From positions 1-64,000 of the forward strand of contig CATYDM010000002.1 of assembly GCA_958405195.1 (NCBI GenBank): 64,000 nt of DNA, given 5' to 3'. Origin of the DNA: an uncultured Collinsella sp. Its GTDB lineage: Bacteria > Actinomycetota > Coriobacteriia > Coriobacteriales > Coriobacteriaceae. How positions within the stretch are numbered: the stretch's first letter is position 1; each line of letters begins with the position of its first letter. The position numbers and the translations under genes were made by a program. Below the pieces are notes generated by a model, which was not told the DNA's origin, made no database searches, and saw nothing but the letters and a program-made list of their open reading frames with translations. Shown here piece by piece: positions 54,556-61,421 of the stretch.

Positions 54556-55368
54556 ATGTTGTTGTGTCCCGTTTGCCATGAACCGTTGGTGGACGATGAG
54601 CGTGGGGCCGCATGCGCGGGCGGACACCGGTTTGACCGTGCGCGCGAGGGTTATCTATATCTACTGCGCTCGTCCAAGAGCGGCGACTCCATGGGCGATC
54701 CCAAGTCGCAGGCGCGCAGCCGTCGTGACTTTTTGAACCGTGGATACTACGCGCCGTTGCGCGATGCGATGGTCGAGCTGGTGCGCAAGCAGGTGTCTGG
54801 GCGCGCCACGTCTGCGAACGGCCCCATGACGCTGCTCGATATTTGCTGTGGCGAGGGCTATTACACCAGTGCCATGGGCGCGGTGCCGGGCGTAGATGCT
54901 TACGGTTTTGACCTGGGCAAGGAGATGGTGCGCCTGGCCGCCAAGCGCGGCGATGCGACCTACTTCGTGGCCAACATGAAGGACATCCCCGTGACCGATG
55001 GCGCCTTCGATATGGTGACCGAGCTCTTTGCCCCCTTTAACGAGCGCGAGTTTGCCCGCGTGCTGGCGCCGGAGGGTTCGCTCTACACCGTGGTGCCGGG
55101 TGCTCGTCACCTCTTTGGGCTCAAGGAGGTACTCTACGACACGCCGTACCTTAACGATGAGAAGCTGCCACAAACAACGGAGCTCAAGCTGGTTGGAACG
55201 CAGCGGGTGTCCGCGAATATTACGCTTCAGACCCAGGCCGATATCGAGGCGGTGTTCCAGATGACGCCGTACTACTACCGCACCCGCCCTGCCGACAAAG
55301 AGCGCCTGGCAAATTTGGACACCCTTCAAACCGACATTGACTTCATCATCGCCGAGTACCGCCACTAA
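54556..55368 (+). CDS. 23S rRNA (guanine-N1)-methyltransferase RlmA-type
   Basis: SAM methyltransferase of 270 residues. The N-terminal zinc finger CPVCHEPL-12-CAGGHRFDRAREGYLYLL is diagnostic of RlmA. SAM motif I is LLDICCGEGYYTSAM, and LFAPFNEREFARVLAPEGSL the later core. RlmA(I) methylates G745 and RlmA(II) G748 of 23S rRNA, the latter affecting tylosin and telithromycin sensitivity; I cannot tell which type from the sequence. AAGGAG precedes the ATG. Confidence 0.88.
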   Translation: MLLCPVCHEPLVDDERGAACAGGHRFDRAREGYLYLLRSSKSGDSMGDPKSQARSRRDFLNRGYYAPLRDAMVELVRKQVSGRATSANGPMTLLDICCGEGYYTSAMGAVPGVDAYGFDLGKEMVRLAAKRGDATYFVANMKDIPVTDGAFDMVTELFAPFNEREFARVLAPEGSLYTVVPGARHLFGLKEVLYDTPYLNDEKLPQTTELKLVGTQRVSANITLQTQADIEAVFQMTPYYYRTRPADKERLANLDTLQTDIDFIIAEYRH

Positions 55369-55420
55369 CCTACCAAAAAGGGACAGGTTTATTTTGGCAG
55401 GTTTTATCTGGGCAAACATA

Positions 55421-55457
55421 AAGGGCCGACCGCGGAGATGCGCGATCGGCCCTTTTT
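55421..55457. terminator. Bidirectional terminator
   Basis: AAGGGCCGA (55421-55429) pairs with TCGGCCCTT (55446-55454), extended by CCGCG/CGCG, and followed by TTT. It separates the rlmA-like gene from the convergent membrane protein gene. Upstream at 55369-55420 a weaker CCTACCAAAA/TTTTGGCAGG hairpin carries another GGGACAGG core. Confidence 0.75.
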
Positions 55458-55493
55458 AGTTGCTTGGCTGCAGAGGTTATGAGAAGCGAGCGC

Positions 55494-55895
55494 TTACAGG
55501 CGGTCCTTGTTCTCGGCCTTAACGGCGTGTGCCTGCTGAACAAAGAACAGGTCGTACACCACGATGACAAAGGCGACGATATTGACGGAGCTGCCGCCGA
55601 GCGCGGGAAGCGTGAGCACGGCCTGCGCAATCGTGGCGATTGCGGCAACGATGCCGAGCTTAAACGCGCCATCCACCTGCGAAGGCTTGTTGGCACCCTT
55701 GATGCCTGCAACACCTGCGGCAAGATCGACAACGCCCTTGGCGACCAGCACGACCGCGGCGAGCATGGCGTTTGACCCGTACGTGGAATCGAGGTTGCCA
55801 CTGGCGATACCGACGCCGGCGATGACGAGGCTGGCGATGCCCAAAACAAAGTAGACGAGGGCAAGGATTTTGAGAGTCTTGCGAGCGGAGCTCAT
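55494..55895 (-). CDS. Four-helix membrane protein, unknown function
   Basis: Protein of 133 residues with helices ILALVYFVLGIASLVIAGVG, AMLAAVVLVAKGVVDLAAGV, LGIVAAIATIAQAVLTLPAL and VNIVAFVIVVYDLFFVQQAH. A Lys-rich C-terminus follows. It resembles small Coriobacterial membrane proteins related to DUF308/HdeD-like folds, but I do not recognise it with certainty. ATG 55895 has AAAGGA 6 nt upstream; a 23-residue longer frame is unlikely. Confidence 0.7.
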   Translation of the reverse strand: MSSARKTLKILALVYFVLGIASLVIAGVGIASGNLDSTYGSNAMLAAVVLVAKGVVDLAAGVAGIKGANKPSQVDGAFKLGIVAAIATIAQAVLTLPALGGSSVNIVAFVIVVYDLFFVQQAHAVKAENKDRL

Positions 55896-56128
55896 GGCTG
55901 GTCCTTTCGATGCGAGTACGCCAACCTGGCGTACCTCATGTGCTGCACATATGGTGAAGCACATTGTAGTTCAACGCGGCGATGCATGCGCCTGAAAGCG
56001 CCTTGAGCCCGCGCAGCCCAACCTAACCTTTCAAAAAGGAAAGCTGGACGTAAGCCAAATCGATGGCAGCTCATGTGCGGCACTGAGATGATGAGGCCGT
56101 AACAAGGAGCTGGTCTCAAGGAGGAGCC

Positions 56129-56272
56129 ATGATGTACGGAACAGGGCAAGTGCGTGAGCCGCGGTCGTTGGGAAGGCGTATGGGCGATTCTGTGATCGCT
56201 GCCGTGTGCACGGGATTGATGGCGGTGCTTTGCATTGGGATGCTGTGGGCCATGTCGCATGTGGGACAATAG
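56129..56272 (+). CDS. Small single-pass membrane peptide
   Basis: A 47-residue frame starting MMYGTGQVREPRSLGRRMGD, with one helix AVCTGLMAVLCIGMLWAM and ending SHVGQ. AAGGAGGAG lies 2-10 nt before the ATG, an excellent ribosome site, and a second ATG follows directly. Twin basic residues before the helix orient it with the N-terminus inside. It lies 63 bp before the rsmJ-like gene on the same strand. I do not recognise a family. Confidence 0.55.
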   Translation: MMYGTGQVREPRSLGRRMGDSVIAAVCTGLMAVLCIGMLWAMSHVGQ

Positions 56273-56335
56273 CGAACGGTTGGGTGCCGACATAAACGGC
56301 GCTCACGTATTCGTTTTGCTTGTTAAGGAGTGCCC

Positions 56336-57040
56336 ATGGGTGTCGTCGATCCCTTTTCTGTTGCTCGGGCTGCGGGGCTTGAGCTGACCGGGAAGTCCGA
56401 GGGCCTCACGCTCACCGACGGCACGATGGAGCTGCGAGCCGATTTTGCCCGCATGCTGCCACGACTCAAGCAAGGCCGTCTGCAGCAAGAGCTGCTGGTA
56501 AAGGCTGCGCGCACAAAAGGCATCGAGAGCCCATGGGCGATTGATGCCACGGCAGGCTTTGGCGAGGATTCGCTGCTGTTGGCGGCTGTGGGCTTTACCG
56601 TCGATCTGTATGAGCAGGATTGCGTAATCGCGGCGCTCCTCAAGGATGCCTTGGATCGCGCGGCAGATGATCCGGCGCTTGCGACAGCCGTGGCGCGCAT
56701 GCGCTTACATGCGGGCGAGGACAGCATTGCCGGCCTTCGCCATACAGCTGAGCTGATCGAGCAGGGCGATCTCATCGCTCCCGACGTGGTGTATCTGGAT
56801 CCCATGTTTCCCGGGCGCACCAAGAGCGCGGCGGTTAAAAAGAAGTTCCAGCTCCTACATCATCTGGAACAGCCATGCGCCGATGAGGAGACGCTGGTCG
56901 AAGCTGCGCTTGCGGTGCATCCGCGCAAGGTCGTTATCAAGCGGCCGGTGAAGGGGCCGCTGCTTGCCGGCGTTAAGCCGAGCTATCAACTTGCGGGCAA
57001 GGCCGTTCGATACGATGTTTTGGTGCCGCCGCGCCCGTAG
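56336..57040 (+). CDS. 16S rRNA (guanine-1516-N2)-methyltransferase RsmJ-like
   Basis: SAM methyltransferase of 234 residues. DATAGFGEDSLLLAAVGFTV is the SAM-binding motif, and VVYLDPMFPGRTKSAAVKKK is the RsmJ-specific catalytic segment (YLDPMFP--KSA-VKK). LVEAALAVHPRKVVIKRP completes the fold. It modifies G1516 of 16S rRNA. ATG 56336 has AAGGAG 5 nt upstream; GTG 56330 overlaps that site. Confidence 0.9.
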   Translation: MGVVDPFSVARAAGLELTGKSEGLTLTDGTMELRADFARMLPRLKQGRLQQELLVKAARTKGIESPWAIDATAGFGEDSLLLAAVGFTVDLYEQDCVIAALLKDALDRAADDPALATAVARMRLHAGEDSIAGLRHTAELIEQGDLIAPDVVYLDPMFPGRTKSAAVKKKFQLLHHLEQPCADEETLVEAALAVHPRKVVIKRPVKGPLLAGVKPSYQLAGKAVRYDVLVPPRP

Positions 57041-57088
57041 CTTGCGTGCGATGGCTGGCGCTCCGTCAGTGCCGTGCCGATGTGGGGT

Positions 57089-57385
57089 CTATTTCCAAGG
57101 GTGCGACGTCAGGTGCCAGCCGCCGCAGTATTCGCATTTGTAGCAGGCTAAGCCGTGCCGCCCGCGGTTTTCGCAGTCGGCCATAACGGCCTCGGCCTCG
57201 GCGCGCGTGTCGTAACGGTTTTTGCGTTCGCACGACTTGTAGCGCCAGGCTTCATTGCGCTCGGCGTTCAGGGCGTCGCGGCGCTCGTCTTCGCGCGCAA
57301 ACAGGTCGCCCATATCGCCGCCGGTGGCAGCGCCCAAAAACTCGCTTTTGGCCTTTGACCAGGCGGCTCGCTTTTTGCTTCCCAT
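57089..57385 (-). CDS. Conserved hypothetical protein with C-terminal Cys/His knuckle
   Basis: Protein of 98 residues, Lys/Arg/Glu-rich. The segment YKSCERKNRYDTRAEAEAVM followed by CYKCEYCGGWHLTSHP gives a possible zinc site: C-x(2)-C with upstream Cys and a His. YKCEYCGGWHLT is a recurring pattern in small actinobacterial and phage proteins of unknown role. It faces rsmJ convergently and is divergent from the GNAT gene. Confidence 0.7.
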   Translation of the reverse strand: MGSKKRAAWSKAKSEFLGAATGGDMGDLFAREDERRDALNAERNEAWRYKSCERKNRYDTRAEAEAVMADCENRGRHGLACYKCEYCGGWHLTSHPWK

Positions 57386-57462
57386 CTGCTACGCGCCCCT
57401 CTTCAAACGCTGGTATCATTGCTCAATCAAAGTGATACCAATAAACGTGAGGCCGCCGCGTG

Positions 57463-57951
57463 ATGATCAGAAAAACCCTCGATACCGACATTCCCGCTGT
57501 CATGGCTATCTACGACGCTGCCCGCGCCTTTATGCGCGCGCATGGCAACGCCACGCAATGGCCCGAGGGCACGCCTTCTGCCGAGCAACTGGCTGCCGAT
57601 ATCGCCGCCGGTGGCAGCTATGTGTGCGAAGTCGACGGTCGCGTGGTAGCGACGTTTGCCTTTTTACCGGGCCCGGACGAGTGCTATGACGTAATTGAGG
57701 ACGGGCAATGGCGCAGTGACACTCCGTATGCTGTGCTGCACCGTGTGGCGTCCGACGGCACCGCGCACGGTATCGCGGCTGCGATGTTTGCCTTTGCCAA
57801 AGAGCGTGCCGATCACCTGCGTATCGACACGCATCAGGACAACCTGCCCATGCAGGGTGCGAGCCACAAGGCCGGGTTTAAGCGCGCCGGCATCGTGTAT
57901 GTGTCAGACGGCACGCCGCGTGTTGCGTTTGACTGGCTGCGCGAGGCATAA
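57463..57951 (+). CDS. GNAT-family N-acetyltransferase
   Basis: Acetyltransferase of 162 residues starting MIRKTLDTDIPAVMAIYDAA. YVCEVDGRVVATFAFLPG is the central beta hairpin; LHRVASDGTAHGIAAAMFAF is the acetyl-CoA loop, with V-x5-GTAHGIA in place of the usual Q/RxxGxG/A. HQDNLPMQGASHKAGFKRAG is the C-terminal substrate region. Substrate unknown. The GTG at 57460 or the ATG at 57463 could be used; GAGG lies upstream. Confidence 0.86.
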   Translation: MIRKTLDTDIPAVMAIYDAARAFMRAHGNATQWPEGTPSAEQLAADIAAGGSYVCEVDGRVVATFAFLPGPDECYDVIEDGQWRSDTPYAVLHRVASDGTAHGIAAAMFAFAKERADHLRIDTHQDNLPMQGASHKAGFKRAGIVYVSDGTPRVAFDWLREA

Positions 57952-57978
57952 GAGCGGAGACGCGTATCAACAATTCGC

Positions 57979-58018
57979 GCGAACGAAAATGGCTCCGGGT
58001 GGGGCCATTTTCGTTCGC
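57979..58018. terminator. Long hairpin terminator
   Basis: GCGAACGAAAATGGC (57979-57993) and its exact complement (58004-58018) form a 15-bp stem with a 10-nt loop. The stem contains its own T tract on the distal arm. It follows the GNAT gene by 27 bp. Confidence 0.75.
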
Positions 58019-58205
58019 TGCGCCGTTTTGAAAGCCGGCTTTCGCAAGGCGCGAACCTACGAAAATCGCCGCGCGGCAACGCGGGGCGATGAGCTCGGTC
58101 GGGGGATAGGGCCCGCTTCGCCCGCCGGCCCGTAAATTGTATCATCCAGTGTGGAACGAGGGTGCCCGTTGCCGCGTGCGATGGGCTTGCAATAAGAGGA
58201 GAGCC

Positions 58206-60209
58206 ATGTCGAAGCAAGCGGTCGTTGGAATCTTGGCGCATGTCGATGCCGGCAAGACCACGTTGGCCGAGGCCATGCTGTTCAACGCGGGTCGCATTCG
58301 CAAGCGCGGCCGCGTGGACGATGGCGATTCGCATCTGGACACTAACGCGATCGAGCGCGAGCGTGGCATTACGATCTTCTCGTCGCAGGCTGTACTCGAC
58401 CACGGCGATACCCACGTCATGCTCGTGGATGCGCCCGGCCACGTTGATTTTTCGGCCGAGGCGGAGCGCACGCTGCGCGCACTCGACTATGCGATTTTGG
58501 TTGTGGGCGCCAACGACGGCGTGCAGGGGCACACCGAAACCCTGTGGCGCCTGCTTGCACGTTATGACATCCCGACATTCATCTTCATCAACAAGATCGA
58601 TTTGGAGAATCCCGGCCGCGATGTTTTGCTGGCACAGCTTGGGCAGCGTCTTTCCGAAGGCTGCCTGGATACCAACGAACTGCTGGCGGGCGGCTCCGTT
58701 CAGGAGGACGCTGCTGCGTTGGACGAGGCGGCGCTCGAGGAGTTTCTTGAGGCGGGTGAGCTTTCCGCCGCGACGCTGTCGCGCATGGTTGCCGAGCGCA
58801 AGCTCTTTCCTTGCTTTGCCGGATCGGCGCTCAAGGACCAAGGCGTGGACGAACTGCTGGATGGCATATGCGCGCTGATGCGCGAACAGGCATGGCACCC
58901 GGAGTTTGCCGCGCGCGTCTATCGTGTCAGCCGCGGGGATCGCGGTGAGCGCTTGGCATGGGTTAAAGTGACCGGCGGCACGCTGCATGCCAAGCAGATG
59001 ATTGGCGGACGTTCCGGTGCCGAGGCATGGGAGCAGAAGGTCGATCAGGTACGCATCTATAACGGCGAGAAGTATGAGCTTGCCCAAGAAGTTGCTGCTG
59101 GCGGTATTTGTGCCGTGACGGGCCTTGCGCACGTTCGCCCGGGGGACGCCCTGGGCGCGGAGCCCGCGGGCGATGCACCTGTCATTGCGCCGGTTCTCAC
59201 CTATACGGTGCTGCCGAACGAGCACGATGTCCATACGGTGTTCCAAGCGCTGGCCGAGCTTGCCGACGAGGATCCCATGCTCGGCGTAAGCTGGAATACG
59301 CATCTTGAACAAATACATCTGCAGCTCATGGGAGCGGTGCAGCTCGAGGTCGTGCAGCGCGTTCTTGCCGATCGTTTTGGCCTTGCGGTCGAGTTTGAGC
59401 CCGGCGGCATTCTCTATAAGGAGACTATTTCGCAGCCGGTCGAGGGCGTGGGCCACTTTGAGCCGCTGCGCCACTATGCCGAGGTACATCTGCGCCTGGA
59501 GCCGTTGCCAGCGGGTTCGGGCGTGCAGTTTGGCACCGTGACCTCGACCGACGAGCTCGATCTTAACTGGCAGCGTTTGGCACTCACCAACGCCATGGAG
59601 CGCGATCACCTGGGCGTGCTGACCGGCTCGCCCATCGCCGATGTGCGCATTACACTCACGGGCGGCCGTGCGCATGCCAAACACACCGAGGGCGGCGACT
59701 TTCGCCAGGCCACGTACCGCGCGATTCGCCAGGGTTTGATGCAGGCGCGTGACGCCGGCGCGGCGGTGCTGTTGGAGCCGTGGTATCGCTTTGAGCTCGA
59801 GGTGCCGGGGGAGTGCGTGGGCCGGGCACTCTCGGATGCCACGCGCATGGGTGCCGAGTACGAGCCGCCGACGATGGCGGGAGACCGGGCGAAGCTTGTG
59901 GGTCGCGTGCCGGCATCTGAGGTGCAGGATTACGCGCTGGAGGTGGCCGCCTATACGAGTGGTCGTGGCCATCTGTACCTAGAGTTCGCCGGCTATGCGG
60001 CTTGCCATGATGCCGAGCGCGTCATCGAGACGGCCGCCTATGAGCCCGAGGCCGATCTGCCCAACACGCCCGATTCGGTCTTTTGCTCCCACGGCGCCGG
60101 TTACACGGTCAAATGGTACGACGTCCCCGAGGCAGCCCACGTAAAGGTCGATCCCTCCACCTTCCGCCCCTGGCGAGCAGCAGACGCAGAGTTCTTCTGC
60201 CATAGGTGA
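58206..60209 (+). CDS. Tet(M)/EF-G-like translational GTPase of unknown role
   Basis: GTPase of 667 residues: G1 AHVDAGKTTLAEAMLF, switch I ERERGITIFS, G3 VDAPGHVDF, G4 FINKIDLENPGRDV, then EF-G-like domains II-V (LTYTVLPNEHDVHTVFQALA, LGVSWNTHLEQIHLQLMGAV). The C-terminal tail DSVFCSHGAGYTVKWYDVPE is characteristic of a family related to ribosomal-protection proteins but common and chromosomal in Clostridia and Coriobacteria. I see no loop III residues that would justify calling it a tetracycline-resistance gene. GAGGAG precedes ATG 58206. Confidence 0.85.
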   Translation: MSKQAVVGILAHVDAGKTTLAEAMLFNAGRIRKRGRVDDGDSHLDTNAIERERGITIFSSQAVLDHGDTHVMLVDAPGHVDFSAEAERTLRALDYAILVVGANDGVQGHTETLWRLLARYDIPTFIFINKIDLENPGRDVLLAQLGQRLSEGCLDTNELLAGGSVQEDAAALDEAALEEFLEAGELSAATLSRMVAERKLFPCFAGSALKDQGVDELLDGICALMREQAWHPEFAARVYRVSRGDRGERLAWVKVTGGTLHAKQMIGGRSGAEAWEQKVDQVRIYNGEKYELAQEVAAGGICAVTGLAHVRPGDALGAEPAGDAPVIAPVLTYTVLPNEHDVHTVFQALAELADEDPMLGVSWNTHLEQIHLQLMGAVQLEVVQRVLADRFGLAVEFEPGGILYKETISQPVEGVGHFEPLRHYAEVHLRLEPLPAGSGVQFGTVTSTDELDLNWQRLALTNAMERDHLGVLTGSPIADVRITLTGGRAHAKHTEGGDFRQATYRAIRQGLMQARDAGAAVLLEPWYRFELEVPGECVGRALSDATRMGAEYEPPTMAGDRAKLVGRVPASEVQDYALEVAAYTSGRGHLYLEFAGYAACHDAERVIETAAYEPEADLPNTPDSVFCSHGAGYTVKWYDVPEAAHVKVDPSTFRPWRAADAEFFCHR

Positions 60210-60240
60210 TAGAAGGGCGGCCTCTTTGTCACCTGCTGTT

Positions 60241-60270
60241 GGTATAACTCGGTATAAGTTGGTATAACTA
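60241..60270. repeat. Three 10-bp tandem repeats (iteron-like) before the second AAA ATPase
   Basis: GGTATAACTC, GGTATAAGTT and GGTATAACTA lie head to tail with exact 10-bp spacing, 33 bp before the ATPase ATG. The invariant GGTATAA would recur on one DNA face. The sequence differs from the repeats at 10618-10673, but the layout is the same. Confidence 0.8.
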
Positions 60271-60302
60271 TAGGCAGCGTTTGCCAATCCGAGGAGGCCG
60301 AC

Positions 60303-61421
60303 ATGAATCCAAATCCCTTTAAGCCAACGGCAGGCAAGCGGCCTCCGATGCTCATTGGTCGCGAGTCGGTCATCGAAGATTTCGAGGAAGGGCTCGATAA
60401 CGGCGCCGGAGCGCCGGGCAGGCTCATGCTCATTACGGGAAACCGCGGCTGCGGCAAGACAGTTCTCCTGCGGGAGCTGCAACGTCTGGCCAGCGAGCGC
60501 GGATGGGCGGTTGTCTCCGATTCCGCTTCGCTTGGCTTATGCGACCGCTTGGCCGACGCGCTTCGCTCGAATAGGCCCGTTGTGACGTCAATGGAATTCG
60601 GTTCGTCGTTTGGCCGGATGTCGGTCGAGGCGGCGCGAGCAAAGGGCGAAACGTTGCGAGGGCTGGTCAACGAGCGCCTCAAGAAGCTCGGTCCAGGCAA
60701 GGGCATACTGTTTGCGATTGACGAGGCGCAATCTGCGTCTATCGAGGAACTAGCGGCTCTTGCCGTTCTCTATCAGCAGGTGCTCGGAGACCAGGATGCC
60801 ACGGGATTGCCCGATAGCGACCAGCGCGGTCTTGCGCTGGTGTTCGCCGGCTTACCCAGTATGGTTGACGATCTGCTCGAAGAGCCGAGCGTGACGTTTT
60901 TGCGGCGTGCCCAGCAGCGTACGCTGGGGGCGATATCCTTGCCCAAGGTGCGTGATTCATATATCCAGACGGTCAAAGACGCTGGTCTTTACGTTGACAC
61001 GGAGACGGCGGACCTTGCGGCACACAAGAGCATGGGGCATCCCTATATGGTTCAGCTGGTGGGCTATTACATGTGGCGCTCTGCTGTCCGGCGTGGCTCG
61101 CAAGTCATCGAAAGGCACGATGTCGAGGATGGCCATGCGGATGCCGTCTCCGAGTTCTACGAAGCGGTTGACGCGCCTCTATATTACGGGCTGCGCAGTC
61201 CACAGCGCCTTTTTATCGAGGCCATGGCGGTTGACGAGGGCAAACCAACTCGCATGGCGGATATCATTGAGCGCTGCGATCGCACCCAGAGCTGGGCGAG
61301 CAAATATCGCGCAAGCCTGATTCGCGAGCGCGTCATCGAGGCTGCCGGATACGGCCTCGTCCGATTTACCGTGCCCATGCTGGGCGCGTACATTCGCGAT
61401 CGAGTTTTATGGCATGAGTAG
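60303..61421 (+). CDS. AAA-family ATPase with C-terminal winged helix, second paralogue
   Basis: ATPase of 372 residues beginning NPNPFKPTAGKRPPMLIGRE, with Walker A GNRGCGKT (46-53), Walker B ILFAIDEAQS, FLRRAQQRTLGAISLPKV and the shared segment HPYMVQLVGYYMWRSA. The C-terminus (TRMADIIERCDRTQSWASKY, RASLIRERVIEAAGYGLV) is a winged helix. These blocks align with the paralogue at 9514-10608 (NPFTPTFGSVPPFLAGRE, FPYMMQLVGYRTWDVS). GAGGAGG precedes the ATG. Its stop lies 8 bp inside the start of a UvrA-like gene, so the two are probably translated together. Confidence 0.82.
   Translation: MNPNPFKPTAGKRPPMLIGRESVIEDFEEGLDNGAGAPGRLMLITGNRGCGKTVLLRELQRLASERGWAVVSDSASLGLCDRLADALRSNRPVVTSMEFGSSFGRMSVEAARAKGETLRGLVNERLKKLGPGKGILFAIDEAQSASIEELAALAVLYQQVLGDQDATGLPDSDQRGLALVFAGLPSMVDDLLEEPSVTFLRRAQQRTLGAISLPKVRDSYIQTVKDAGLYVDTETADLAAHKSMGHPYMVQLVGYYMWRSAVRRGSQVIERHDVEDGHADAVSEFYEAVDAPLYYGLRSPQRLFIEAMAVDEGKPTRMADIIERCDRTQSWASKYRASLIRERVIEAAGYGLVRFTVPMLGAYIRDRVLWHE

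Noticed and set aside
58206..60209. Tetracycline resistance gene
   Set aside because: Only overall Tet(M)/EF-G architecture is visible; no specific resistance-loop residues or mobile flanks support a resistance call.
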